From contig NZ_NCXM01000004.1 in assembly GCF_002104765.1 (NCBI RefSeq), positions 173,728 to 237,727 on the forward strand: 64,000 nucleotides of DNA. The letters are read 5' to 3'. Each line of letters starts with the position of its first letter. Positions within the stretch are counted from its first letter, which is position 1. The notes under the pieces were generated by a model. It was given only the letters and a program-made list of their open reading frames with translations, did no database searches and was not told where the DNA came from. Shown here one piece after another: positions 43,604 to 52,308 of the stretch. A program made the position numbers and the translations under genes. Origin of the DNA: Mycolicibacterium vulneris (GTDB taxonomy: Bacteria > Actinomycetota > Actinomycetes > Mycobacteriales > Mycobacteriaceae).

Positions 43604-44313
43604 CCGCACGGCCTCTCGAACTCGCGCTGGAAGCCAGCTTCGAACAGCTCTCCGACGCGGCACCGGCGAGCGTCGGCGTCGCGATCGCCCGGCCGGACAG
43701 AACGTTTTCCCTGGGCAGCTGGTGGTCGGGCGTGGCATGGTCGACCATCAAGGTGCCCCTGGCGATCGCGGCGCTGCGCAACGATTGGCTGGGCTCGCGC
43801 GAGCTGGTGGTGAAGGCCATCACCGAATCCGATAATCGCGCCTCCGAACAGTTGTGGTCGCAACTGGGCGCGCCGATGGACGCGGCGCGGCGGGTCCAGG
43901 GCGTGGTGGCCGAAGGCGGTGACACCGCGACGGTGGTCGAATCGCGGCGACTTCGCCGTGGCTTCACCGCTTTCGGCCAAACCCAGTGGAGCTTGCAGCG
44001 CCAGGCGCGATTCGCCGCGGAGCTGTCGACCATCCCCGATGCCGTGGAAGTGATCGACCTCATGCAGCGGCTGGTCGCCGGCGACCAGTGGGGGCTGGCC
44101 GCCAAAGGCCATGCCGCGAAGGGCGGTTGGGGCCCGGGCGTGCATGGCGGGTATCTGGTCCGCCAGTTCGGCATCGTCCCGACGCCGTCCGGCCAATGGG
44201 GTGTGGCGCTGGCAGCGGACGCGGACGACGGCGCGTTCGAAACGGGCGTCGAGGTAGTCAATACGATGACGGACTGGCTGCTGAGCCGGCTGCCGACCCT
44301 AGCCCGTTATTGA
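43600..44313 (+). CDS. Beta-lactamase-fold serine hydrolase (cytosolic)
   Basis: A 237-residue protein with class A beta-lactamase/transpeptidase motifs: S48-T-I-K51, S77-D-N79 and K174-G-G. No signal peptide or lipobox is present, which is unusual for a beta-lactamase or PBP. The general-base glutamate of the class A omega loop is not evident, so true beta-lactamase activity is doubtful. Translation is coupled to a 22-codon upstream frame. It overlaps the convergent ilvX end by 15 bp. The role is unknown. Confidence 0.78.
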   Translation: MTARPLELALEASFEQLSDAAPASVGVAIARPDRTFSLGSWWSGVAWSTIKVPLAIAALRNDWLGSRELVVKAITESDNRASEQLWSQLGAPMDAARRVQGVVAEGGDTATVVESRRLRRGFTAFGQTQWSLQRQARFAAELSTIPDAVEVIDLMQRLVAGDQWGLAAKGHAAKGGWGPGVHGGYLVRQFGIVPTPSGQWGVALAADADDGAFETGVEVVNTMTDWLLSRLPTLARY

Positions 44314-45849
44314 CGGCACCACGGCGTCGATCAGGTGCGGTCCGGGTTCGGCGAAGGCGGCGCGCAACGCGTCGGCCAATTCCTCGGCGGTGGTGACGCG
44401 CCGCGCGGGCACTCCCATGCCCTCGCTGATCTTCACGAAATCCATTGTGGGGTCTGATAAATCGAGCAGCGCGAGCGCTTCGGGCCCGGGCGCGGACCCC
44501 GCGCCGACGCGTTGCAGCTCAATCCGGAGGATGTCGTAGGCGCTGTTGTTGTACAGCACGGTGGTCACGTTGAGGTTCTCGCGGGCCTGGGTCCACAATC
44601 CCGAAATCGTGTACATCGCCGAGCCGTCGGATTCCAGGCACAGCACCGGACGGTGCGGGGCGGCCACCGCGGCGCCCACCGCGGCCGGGATGCCGTAGCC
44701 GATCGCCCCACCGGTCAGGGTCAGCCAGTCGTGCGCCGGCGCGCCGGCCGTCGCCCCCGCAAGCAACACACCGGAGGTGTTCGACTCGTCGACCACGATC
44801 GCGGCTTCGGGCAACAGCGCCCCGATCACGTCGGCGGCCGACGCGGAGGTCAGCGGACCCGTCGGCAGCTGCGGACGCGATGCGGGCGCCACCGGCGCTT
44901 CGGTGCCCGGTGCCAGCTGATCGGCCAGGGCGATCAAAGCGTCTGCCGCGCCGCTGTATTCGGCGAGCACATGCACCTCGCAGCCGGCCGGTACCAGATC
45001 GCTGGGCATGCCCGGGTAGGCGAAGAACGACACCGGCGACTTGGCGCCGGCCAGCACCAGATGCTTGGCGCCGTCCAGCTGGGCCATCGCGGCCTCGGCG
45101 AAATACGCCAGCCGGTCGACCGCGGGGACGCCGGCGCCGCGCTCCAGCCGGGTCGGGAAGGTCTCGCACAGCACGCGGGCGCCCGTGGCCGCCCCGATGC
45201 GGGTGGCCGCCGCCAGGCCCGCGTGGCGGGTGGCGTCGCCGCCCACCATGATCACCGTCGGCTCCCCGGAGCGAAGCACCTCGAGCACCTCGGGCGCCAG
45301 CAGCGAATCGGCGCCCGTCGGCTGCGTTTCCAGGTTGGAGAACAGCTGGGCGCCGTCGGACCAGGACACGTCGGCGGGCAGGATCAGCGTCGAGATCTGC
45401 GAACCCCACCGGCTGGCCGCGATGCCCTCGACGGCGTCGGCGGATACCTGGGAGGCGTCACTGGTTCGGCGCACCCATCCCGAGACGGTGCCGGCAAGCG
45501 CGTCGATATCGGATTCCAGTGGGGCGTCGTACTTCTTGTGATACGTGGCGTGGTCGCCGACCACCACCACCATCGGCACCCGCGCGCGACGGGCGTTGTG
45601 CAGGTTGGCCAGGCCGTTGCCCAGCCCGGGGCCCAAGTGCAGCAGGACGGCGGCCGGGCGATCGGCGATGCGGGCATAACCGTCGGCCGCGCCGGTGGCG
45701 ACCCCCTCGAACAACGCCAGCACGCCGCGCATCCGCGGCACGGCGTCCAGTGCGGCGACGAAGTGCATCTCCGACGTGCCCGGGTTGGCGAAACACACGT
45801 CGACGCCCCCGTCGACCAGGGTGTTGATCAGGGCCTGGGCACCGTTCAC
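44299..45849 (-). CDS. ilvX: Acetolactate-synthase-like ThDP protein IlvX
   Basis: A 516-residue ThDP-dependent enzyme matching Mtb Rv3509c. The ThDP-activating glutamate is E48 (LFEGVATGAADGYAR), the GDGS-like motif reads ESDGSAMYT, and the Mg ligand segment is YNNSAYDIL. The GTG at 45849 has GGAGG 8 nt upstream and overlaps the stop of the upstream gene (GTGA). A longer frame crosses the neighbouring gene and is spurious. The real reaction is unknown. Its position suggests steroid or propionyl/pyruvate metabolism. Confidence 0.9.
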   Translation of the reverse strand: MNGAQALINTLVDGGVDVCFANPGTSEMHFVAALDAVPRMRGVLALFEGVATGAADGYARIADRPAAVLLHLGPGLGNGLANLHNARRARVPMVVVVGDHATYHKKYDAPLESDIDALAGTVSGWVRRTSDASQVSADAVEGIAASRWGSQISTLILPADVSWSDGAQLFSNLETQPTGADSLLAPEVLEVLRSGEPTVIMVGGDATRHAGLAAATRIGAATGARVLCETFPTRLERGAGVPAVDRLAYFAEAAMAQLDGAKHLVLAGAKSPVSFFAYPGMPSDLVPAGCEVHVLAEYSGAADALIALADQLAPGTEAPVAPASRPQLPTGPLTSASAADVIGALLPEAAIVVDESNTSGVLLAGATAGAPAHDWLTLTGGAIGYGIPAAVGAAVAAPHRPVLCLESDGSAMYTISGLWTQARENLNVTTVLYNNSAYDILRIELQRVGAGSAPGPEALALLDLSDPTMDFVKISEGMGVPARRVTTAEELADALRAAFAEPGPHLIDAVVPSITG

Positions 45850-46673
45850 TTCATTACCTCCAGTCGGAAAACTCGTTCGGCGTTGCCGCGCAGGAAGTCT
45901 CGGCGAGCGTCGTCGGTCAGCCCGAGTTCGTCCAGTCCCGCCAGCGCGTGCTCGTGGGTGATCATCGGATAATTGGTGCCGAACAACACTTTTCGCTGCC
46001 CAGTTCCGGTCTTCATGAACCGGACGAGTTCGTCGGGCAACCGCTTGATCGTGTACGCCGAGGTGTCGATGTAGACGTTTTCGTGCTTGCGGGCCACCGC
46101 GACCATCTCCTCGGTCCACGGGTAGCCGACGTGGCCGCAGACGATCACCAGCTCCGGGAAGTCCAGCGCCACCTGGTCGATGTAGGGAATCGGCCGGCCG
46201 GTCTCCGACGGGCGCAGCGGGCCGGTGTGGCCGACCTGGGTGCAGAACGGTACGCCGGATTCCACGCACTGGGCGAACAGCGGATAGTAGCGACGATCGG
46301 TGGGCGGGGCATTCCACAACCACGGCACCACCCGCAGCCCCACGAATCCCCCGTCGGCGATGCGGCGCCGCAACTCCCGGACGGCTGCCATCGGCCGGTC
46401 CAGGTCGACGGTGGCCAGGCCGGCGAGCCGGTCCGGGTGCGCGGCAATCCATTGCGCCACCTCGTCGTTGGAGACCAGGTCCGCTCCGCCCGGCCCGCGC
46501 CAGGCGCTGAGCACGCCCAATTCGACGCCGGCGGAGTCCATCGACGCCAGGGTCGTCTCGATCGGGATGTCGGTGTCGGGGATCGTCCCGCCCGTCCACC
46601 GCCGCAGGGATGCCAGCATGTCGCTGCGCAGGAACCGCGCAGTCGGATGCTGCATCCAGACATCGATCGTCAT
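45846..46673 (-). CDS. Amidohydrolase-family protein (Rv3510c homologue)
   Basis: A 275-residue TIM-barrel amidohydrolase-2 type protein. The N-terminal metal motif is DVWMQHP in place of DxHxH, but later ligands look present (FCTQVGHTGP, IVCGHVGYPW and the late Asp/Asn region LFGTNYPM). Related enzymes are decarboxylases or lactonases. It lies directly upstream of ilvX with a 4-bp overlap, suggesting consecutive steps. It corresponds to Mtb Rv3510c, function unknown. Confidence 0.85.
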   Translation of the reverse strand: MTIDVWMQHPTARFLRSDMLASLRRWTGGTIPDTDIPIETTLASMDSAGVELGVLSAWRGPGGADLVSNDEVAQWIAAHPDRLAGLATVDLDRPMAAVRELRRRIADGGFVGLRVVPWLWNAPPTDRRYYPLFAQCVESGVPFCTQVGHTGPLRPSETGRPIPYIDQVALDFPELVIVCGHVGYPWTEEMVAVARKHENVYIDTSAYTIKRLPDELVRFMKTGTGQRKVLFGTNYPMITHEHALAGLDELGLTDDARRDFLRGNAERVFRLEVMK

Positions 46674-46712
46674 GCGATTCGACTTTAGACCGGGGCCCGT
46701 CGCGGACCGAGG

Positions 46713-47480
46713 TCAGATGGTCAGCGCCGCGCGGGCGCAGGCGTGCGCCTGCTGCGCGTACCCGCCGCCGAACAGCACGACGTGCGCCAGCAGCGGGAAG
46801 AGCTGGTGCAGCCCGATGCGGTCGCGCCAGCCGGGCCGTAGCGGTCGCACCTCGTGGTAGCCGGCGATCACCGCGTCGTAGTGCGGACAGCCGAACAGCG
46901 CTAGCATCGCCAGGTCGGTCTCGCGGTGACCGGCGTGCGCGGCGGGGTCGATGAGCACCACACCGTCGGGCGTCCACATCACGTTCCCGCTCCACAGATC
47001 GCCGTGCAGCCGGGCCGGCCGGTCGTCGTCGTCGAAATCGCCCGCACGGCAACGCGCCGCGACGGAGTCGACGGCGTCGCGGGTGCCGGCATCGAGCCGC
47101 GGGCCGGCGAGTTCGGCCATCGGGGCCAGCCGTTCCTCGGCGTAGAACTCGCCCCAGTCGCGGTGCGGGCGCAACGACATCGGCAGAGGCTGTGACAGCG
47201 GGCCGAAAAAGCCCGGCCCGTCCCAGCCGTCCGGACCGGCCCCGAACGCCGGGGCACCGGCGTCATGCGTGACGGCCAGCCGGCCGCCGAACGTGCGCGC
47301 GGCCTCGGGGGTCGGGCCCACCGATTCCAGCCGCCGCAGGGTCAGGCTCGTGTCGTCCGCGGCGACGACCTGCGCGCACGGCACACCACCCTCGACGGCC
47401 GAAAGCCATTGCAGCCCTGCGGCTTCGGCCGCGAAGAAACCGGTCGGTGCGGCCGGATTACGTTTGACGAAGTCGGTCAC
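46713..47480 (-). CDS. Fructosamine-kinase-like phosphotransferase
   Basis: A 255-residue protein of the fructosamine/ketosamine-3-kinase branch of the aminoglycoside phosphotransferase fold. It has the catalytic loop LHGDLWSGNVMW and DPAAHAGHRETDLAML. Such kinases phosphorylate Amadori products so that sugars are released from glycated amines. GTG 47480 overlaps the fadD19 stop (GTGA), implying co-translation with fadD19. I know of no counterpart at this place in Mtb. The N-terminus begins VKRNPAAPTGFFAAEAAGLQ, complete. Confidence 0.85.
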   Translation of the reverse strand: MTDFVKRNPAAPTGFFAAEAAGLQWLSAVEGGVPCAQVVAADDTSLTLRRLESVGPTPEAARTFGGRLAVTHDAGAPAFGAGPDGWDGPGFFGPLSQPLPMSLRPHRDWGEFYAEERLAPMAELAGPRLDAGTRDAVDSVAARCRAGDFDDDDRPARLHGDLWSGNVMWTPDGVVLIDPAAHAGHRETDLAMLALFGCPHYDAVIAGYHEVRPLRPGWRDRIGLHQLFPLLAHVVLFGGGYAQQAHACARAALTI

Positions 47481-49135
47481 GCAGTGGCGTGAGCGGCGTG
47501 CACGTCGTCGGCCGGACGGGCCTCGGTCTGCTCCTTGGCCCAGCGGTAGTCGGGTTTACCCGCGGGCGAGCGCTTGACCTCGTCGACCAGCCACAGGCTG
47601 CGCGGCACCTTGTAGCCCGCGATCTCGGAGCGCACGAAGCTGTCCAGCTCCGACAGCGCGGGCCGGGTGCCCGGCCGGGGCTGTACGACGGCGGCGACGT
47701 GCTGGCCGTACCGGGGGTCGGGCACTCCGACCACCAGGGCGTCGAAGACGTCGGGGTGGCCCTTGAGCGCGGCCTCGACCTCCTCGGGGTAGATCTTCTC
47801 ACCGCCGCTGTTGATCGACACCGAGCCGCGGCCGAGCATCGTGACGGTGCCGTCGGCCTCGACCTCGGCGAAGTCGCCGGGGATGGCGTAGCGCACGCCG
47901 TTGAAGGTCTTGAACGTCTCGGCGGTCTTCTTCTCGTCCTTGTAGTAACCGATGGGAATGTTTCCCTTCTTCGCGATGAAGCCGCGCACACCGGAGCCGG
48001 GCTTGACCTCGTTGCCCTCCTCGTCGAGCACGACGGTGCGGTGGTCGATCGTCACGCGCGGGCCACCGGCGTGCGGCGCATCCTTGGCGACGATGCTGGT
48101 GCCGCCGAATCCGGTCTCCGACGATCCGATGGAGTCGGTGATGACCCGGTTGGGCAGCAGTTCGAGGAACTTCTCCTTGATGCTCGGCGAGAACAGCGCC
48201 GCGGTGGAGGCGAGCAGGAACAGCGACGACAGGTCGTACGCCTCGCTCTCTGCGCCTTCCTGTGCTGCCAGCAGCGCGTCCAGCAGCGGCCGGGCCATCG
48301 CGTCGCCGGTGAAGAACAGCAGGTTCACCTTGTGGTCGTGGATCGTGCGCCAGACCTCGTCGGCGTTGAATTCCGGTGCCAGCACGGTGGTTTGGCCCGA
48401 GAAGATCGACATCCAGGTGGCCGACTGGGTGGCGCCGTGGATCATCGGCGGAATGGGGTGGCGGACCATCGGCGGGTTGGCCGCGGCGGCTTTGGCCAGG
48501 TCGTACTCGTCCTTGACGAATTCGCCTGTGGCGAAGTCGGTTCCACCGAACAGCACCCGATAGATGTCCTCGTGGCGCCACATCACGCCCTTCGGGAAGC
48601 CGGTGGTGCCGCCGGTGTAGAGCAGGTAGATGTCGTCGGCGCTGCGCTCACCGAAGTCGCGCTCGGGCGAGCTCCCCGCGATCGCGGAGTAGAACTCCAC
48701 ACCGCCGTAGCGGCTGAAGTCGTTGTCGCTGCCGTCCTCGACGACCAGGATCGTCTTGACCTCGGGTGTCTCGGGCAGCACGTTGGCCACCCGGTCGGAG
48801 TACTGGCGCTCGTGGACCAACGCGACCATGTCGGAGTTCTCGAACAGGTAGCGAAGCTCGCCCTCGACATAGCGGTAGTTGATGTTCACCAGGATGGCGC
48901 CGGCCTTCACGATGCCGAGCATCGCGATGACGATCTCGATGCGGTTGCGGCAGTACAGTCCGACCTTGTCGTCCTTTTTCACCCCCTGCTCCAACAGGTA
49001 GTGAGCCAGGCGGTTGGCCTTCTCCTCTAGCTGGGCATAGGTCAACTTCTCGTCGCCGCAGATCAGGGCGACACGGTCGGGCACAGCGTCAATGGCGTGC
49101 TCTGCAAGGTCGGCAATATTCAAGGCCACGGCCAC
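47477..49135 (-). CDS. fadD19: Steroid acyl-CoA synthetase FadD19
   Basis: A 552-residue adenylate-forming ligase matching Mtb Rv3515c: [49 protein letters not shown] and the catalytic lysine in [12 protein letters not shown]. It activates the C26-carboxylated cholesterol side chain (3-oxo-cholest-4-en-26-oate). GTG 49135 matches the Mtb annotation. GTG 49129 lies 7 nt after TAATTT and would suit a leaderless start. A KstR box is immediately upstream, shared with echA19. It is translationally coupled to the downstream kinase. Confidence 0.94.
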   Translation of the reverse strand: MAVALNIADLAEHAIDAVPDRVALICGDEKLTYAQLEEKANRLAHYLLEQGVKKDDKVGLYCRNRIEIVIAMLGIVKAGAILVNINYRYVEGELRYLFENSDMVALVHERQYSDRVANVLPETPEVKTILVVEDGSDNDFSRYGGVEFYSAIAGSSPERDFGERSADDIYLLYTGGTTGFPKGVMWRHEDIYRVLFGGTDFATGEFVKDEYDLAKAAAANPPMVRHPIPPMIHGATQSATWMSIFSGQTTVLAPEFNADEVWRTIHDHKVNLLFFTGDAMARPLLDALLAAQEGAESEAYDLSSLFLLASTAALFSPSIKEKFLELLPNRVITDSIGSSETGFGGTSIVAKDAPHAGGPRVTIDHRTVVLDEEGNEVKPGSGVRGFIAKKGNIPIGYYKDEKKTAETFKTFNGVRYAIPGDFAEVEADGTVTMLGRGSVSINSGGEKIYPEEVEAALKGHPDVFDALVVGVPDPRYGQHVAAVVQPRPGTRPALSELDSFVRSEIAGYKVPRSLWLVDEVKRSPAGKPDYRWAKEQTEARPADDVHAAHATA

Positions 49136-49140
49136 CAAAT

Positions 49141-49154
49141 TAGAACGTGTTACA
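49141..49154. promoter_or_regulatory. KstR-type operator shared by fadD19 and echA19
   Basis: TAGAACGTGTTACA matches the consensus. On the minus strand TAATTT (49137-49142) and on the plus strand TACATT (49151-49156) are -10-like hexamers overlapping its two edges, so one bound dimer would cover both promoters. Confidence 0.8.
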
Positions 49155-49199
49155 TTTCGAGGCAAGCTCGTGCCCATTGTCGAGGGAAAGGCGGTAGCC

Positions 49200-50033
49200 G
49201 TGTCCGTGGAGAATGCCGGAACCCCAGCAAACACAGAAAACGGGGAGACCGGACCTGACGCGCTGGTGGAACAGCGTGGTCACACCCTCATCGTGACCAT
49301 GAATCGGCCACACCGCCGCAACGCCTTGAGCACGGAAATGATGGAAATCATGGTCCAGGCCTGGGACCGCGTCGACAACGATGACGACATCCGCTGCTGC
49401 ATCCTGACCGGCGCCGGTGGCTACTTCTGCGCGGGCATGGACCTCAAGACTGCAACCCAGAAGCCGCCGGGTGAGTCGTTCAAGGACGGCAGCTACGACC
49501 CGTCGCGAATCGACGCGTTGCTCAAAGGCCGTCGGCTGAAAAAGCCACTGATCGCCGCCGTCGAGGGCCCGGCCATCGCCGGGGGCACCGAGATCCTGCA
49601 GGGCACCGACATCCGGGTCGCCGGCGAGAGCGCCAAATTCGGCATCTCCGAAGCCAAGTGGAGCCTGTACCCGATGGGCGGCTCGGCGGTCCGCCTGGTG
49701 CGCCAGATCCCTTACACCGTGGCCTGCGACCTGCTGCTGACCGGACGGCACATCACCGCCACCGAAGCCAAGGAGATGGGCCTGATCGGGCACGTCGTTC
49801 CCGACGGGCAGGCGCTGACCAAGGCGCTCGAGATCGCCGAGGTCATTGAGAACAACGGGCCCCTGGCCGTCCAGGCGATCCTGAAGACGATCCGCGAGAC
49901 CGAGGGCATGCACGAGGAAGAGGCCTTCAAGCCCGACACCGCCAACGGCATCCCGGTGTTCCTCTCCGAGGACTCCAAGGAAGGCCCACGGGCGTTCGCC
50001 GAGAAGCGCAAGCCCAACTTCAAAAACCGCTAG
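49200..50033 (+). CDS. echA19: Enoyl-CoA hydratase EchA19
   Basis: A 277-residue crotonase-fold hydratase acting on steroid side-chain enoyl-CoA esters. It shows [16 protein letters not shown], the oxyanion loop [13 protein letters not shown] and [20 protein letters not shown]. From GPDALVEQ on it matches Mtb Rv3516. GTG 49200 follows GAGGGAAAGG. The exact N-terminus is uncertain, and Mtb begins about 16 residues later. It diverges from fadD19 with a shared operator and ends just before a 62-bp palindrome. Confidence 0.92.
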   Translation: MSVENAGTPANTENGETGPDALVEQRGHTLIVTMNRPHRRNALSTEMMEIMVQAWDRVDNDDDIRCCILTGAGGYFCAGMDLKTATQKPPGESFKDGSYDPSRIDALLKGRRLKKPLIAAVEGPAIAGGTEILQGTDIRVAGESAKFGISEAKWSLYPMGGSAVRLVRQIPYTVACDLLLTGRHITATEAKEMGLIGHVVPDGQALTKALEIAEVIENNGPLAVQAILKTIRETEGMHEEEAFKPDTANGIPVFLSEDSKEGPRAFAEKRKPNFKNR

Positions 50034-50042
50034 GCAGCTGAT

Positions 50043-50104
50043 CGCCGAGTGTGAACTCAGGGTGGCTTTTTGGCCGATTCATCGCCCTGAGTGCACGCTC
50101 GGCG
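50043..50104. repeat. 62-bp palindromic repeat, left copy
   Basis: An inverted repeat with arms 50043-50062 and 50085-50104 (18 of 20 bases pair) around a 22-base loop. Its right part (TGAGTGCACGCTCGGCG and 6 bases before) is identical to the copy at 50965-51026. It lies between echA19 and the Rv3517-like gene and could also stop transcription of echA19. Confidence 0.8.
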
Positions 50105-50136
50105 TCACTGTCAGCCCTTCGCGCCACACTGCTCGC

Positions 50137-50976
50137 GTGCACGAACCCTTCATCGGCAGCGAGGCGCTCGCGACCGGCGCCCTTACCCGGCATCAGCTGC
50201 GGAGTCGATTCGTCGCTCTGCACCCCGACGTCTACGTCGCCCCTGGTACGGAACTGACTGCCACATCACGTGCGTGCGCGGCGTGGCTGTGGTCGCGGCG
50301 CCGTGGCATCGTCGCCGGCCGTTCCGCCTCGGCGCTGCATGGGGCCAAATGGATCGACCACCGGGCACCAGCGCAATTGTTCTACCAACACCGTCGTCCG
50401 CCGGCCGGGATCAACACATGGTCGGACTCACTGGCACGCAATGAAGTCCGAGTGATCGGTGGCGTACCCACGACATCCGCGGCGCGGACAGCTTTTGACA
50501 TTGCTTGCCGCAACCCCATTGACAGAGCGGTCGCCGCCCTCGATGCGCTCGCGCGGGCAACGAAACTCGAAATCGCCGAAGTCGAGTCACTCGCTGAGCG
50601 CTACAAGGGCCATCGCAATGTTCGCCGCGCACGACGCGCGCTGGCACCGGTTGACGCGGGGGCGGAATCTCCGCGAGAGAGCTGGTTGCGACTGCTGCTC
50701 ATCGATGCCGGCTACCCGCGCCCGAGCACCCAGATTCCTGTCTATGGCGATTACGGCGAGCTTGTCGCCGTGCTCGATATGGGCTGGGAAGACGTCAAAT
50801 TGGCCGTCGAGTCCGACGGTGATCACCACCGGTCTGACCGGCGGCAATTCAACAAAGACATCCGACGTGCGGAGTCACTCGCAGAGATGGGTTGGACCAA
50901 CATACGAATCACCGGGGAGGACACGGCAGGTGGCGTCATCGCTCGGGTAGCAGCGGCCTGGGCGCGCCGAACGTGA
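50137..50976 (+). CDS. Rv3517 homologue: AbiEi-like N-terminus with DUF559/Vsr-like nuclease fold
   Basis: A 279-residue protein, the same length as Mtb Rv3517 when GTG 50137 is used. The N-terminus (GSEALATGALTRHQLRSRFV) resembles the winged-helix start of AbiEi-type antitoxins and their relatives. The C-terminus has a DUF559/Vsr-like core: VLDMGWEDVKLAVESDGDHH, then DIRRAESLAEMGWTNIRI. The D, ExD and HH residues could form a PD-(D/E)xK-type metal site. The gene is framed by two direct copies of a 62-bp palindrome, and its stop codon lies inside the right one. It is unrelated to steroid genes. Function unknown; DNA binding or cleavage is an inference. Confidence 0.82.
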   Translation: MHEPFIGSEALATGALTRHQLRSRFVALHPDVYVAPGTELTATSRACAAWLWSRRRGIVAGRSASALHGAKWIDHRAPAQLFYQHRRPPAGINTWSDSLARNEVRVIGGVPTTSAARTAFDIACRNPIDRAVAALDALARATKLEIAEVESLAERYKGHRNVRRARRALAPVDAGAESPRESWLRLLLIDAGYPRPSTQIPVYGDYGELVAVLDMGWEDVKLAVESDGDHHRSDRRQFNKDIRRAESLAEMGWTNIRITGEDTAGGVIARVAAAWARRT

Positions 50977-51026
50977 ACTCAAGGCGAGAAATCAGCCAAA
51001 ATCTCGCCCTGAGTGCACGCTCGGCG
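50965..51026. repeat. 62-bp palindromic repeat, right copy
   Basis: Arms 50965-50988 and 51003-51026 pair at 21 of 24 bases around a 14-base loop. It is the same length and orientation as the left copy. It overlaps the last codons and stop of the Rv3517-like gene, and lies 16 bp before the 3' end of the convergent cyp142 gene, so it may act as a bidirectional terminator. Confidence 0.8.
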
Positions 51027-51042
51027 CAAGAGCGCAAAGCGA

Positions 51043-52266
51043 TCAGCTCAGCAGCGGCGCGCTCGGGGTGAACACCACCGGCATCGCTTCCAGGCCGCTG
51101 ACGAAGTTCGCCGGCCGCAGCGGCAGGCTCGAGTCGTCGTCGGCCAGCCGGAGATCGGGCAGCCGCTTGAGCACCCGCTCGGTCATCATCGAAAGTTCCA
51201 GGCGGGCCAGCTGGTTCCCCAGGCAGAAGTGTGTGCCGAAACCGAAAGCCATGTGGCTGTTGGGGTTACGCCGGATGTCGAAGTTGTCCGGATCCTCGAA
51301 CGTCGACTCGTCGAAGTTGCCCGATTCGAACAGCAGCATGATCTTCTCGCCCTCACGCAGTGAGGTGCCGTGGAATTCGGTGTCGGCGGTCAGGATCCGG
51401 CACATGTTCTTCACCGGCGACGTCCAGCGCAGCATCTCCTCGATGGCGCCGGGCAGCAGCGAGGGATCGCGCACCAATGCATCCCATTGGTCACGGTGGC
51501 GCACCAGCTGCTCGGTGCCCCCGCTCAGCGTGTGGCGGGTGGTCTCGTCGCCGCCGATGAGGATGAGCAGCGTCTCCATGACGATCTCGTCGTCGGACAT
51601 CCGCTGACCCTCCACCTCGGCGTTCACCAAAATGGAGAACAGGTCATCGGTGGGCTCGGAGCGCCGCTTGGTGATGATGTCCATGGTGAACGCGGTGTAG
51701 GCGGCGAAAGCGTTCATCACGCTCTGGGCGACCTCCGATTCCGGGTCGATGTGCGAGCTCAGCCCGCACACCAGGTCGTCGGACCACTTCAGCAGCATGC
51801 TGCGTTCCTGGGGCAGCACGCCCAGCATGTCGCCGATCACCGCCATCGGCAGCGGGGCGGCGATGTCGCGGACGAAATCACACTCGCCGCGCTCACACAC
51901 CGCGTCGATCAGGGTGTCGCACAACTTGGCGATGGACGGCTCCTTCTCCTTCACCCGCTTACGGGTGAAGCCGGCGTTGACCAGCTTGCGCCGCACCAGG
52001 TGTGCCGGATCGTCCATGTCGATCATGTAGGGCATGCCGGGCTGATCGGGACGGATGCCGCCCGTGCTGGAGAACAGTTCAGGATTGCGCTCGGCGTCGA
52101 GGATGGCTTGATACGTGGTAGCACCGGCCAGTCCGTTGCGATCACGAAACACCGGCTGGTTGGCCCGCATCCAGCGATAGGCCTCGCGCGACGTGTGACG
52201 GTCGGCGTAGAAGTTGCCGTCGGTCAGGTCGATGTTCGAGATTGCTTCGGGGAAGGTCGAAGTCAT
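51043..52266 (-). CDS. cyp142: Cytochrome P450 CYP142 (steroid C26/C27 monooxygenase)
   Basis: A 407-residue P450 matching Mtb Rv3518c: I-helix GGDETT (238-243), EEMLRWTSPV (ExxR region), and heme ligand C348 in FGFGTHFCLGNQ. It oxidises the terminal methyl of cholesterol or cholestenone to the carboxylate, which FadD19 then activates. Electrons probably come from FdxD and a reductase. The gene is intact here, and some mycobacteria are reported to lack a functional copy. I see no KstR box in the 42 bp separating it from the divergent Rv3519 homologue. Confidence 0.93.
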   Translation of the reverse strand: MTSTFPEAISNIDLTDGNFYADRHTSREAYRWMRANQPVFRDRNGLAGATTYQAILDAERNPELFSSTGGIRPDQPGMPYMIDMDDPAHLVRRKLVNAGFTRKRVKEKEPSIAKLCDTLIDAVCERGECDFVRDIAAPLPMAVIGDMLGVLPQERSMLLKWSDDLVCGLSSHIDPESEVAQSVMNAFAAYTAFTMDIITKRRSEPTDDLFSILVNAEVEGQRMSDDEIVMETLLILIGGDETTRHTLSGGTEQLVRHRDQWDALVRDPSLLPGAIEEMLRWTSPVKNMCRILTADTEFHGTSLREGEKIMLLFESGNFDESTFEDPDNFDIRRNPNSHMAFGFGTHFCLGNQLARLELSMMTERVLKRLPDLRLADDDSSLPLRPANFVSGLEAMPVVFTPSAPLLS

Positions 52267-52308
52267 TCACAGCCTCCAAATATTGACGAGCGGATTACAG
52301 TAACCGGC

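Noticed and set aside
43600..44313. Serine hydrolase as a true secreted beta-lactamase
   Set aside because: There is no signal peptide or lipobox and no clear omega-loop glutamate, so only the fold is called.
45850..47052. Large minus-strand frame extending ilvX upstream to 47052
   Set aside because: It runs through two well-supported genes in a different frame and its extra part is Arg/Pro-rich shadow sequence. The GTG at 45849 with a strong RBS is the real start.
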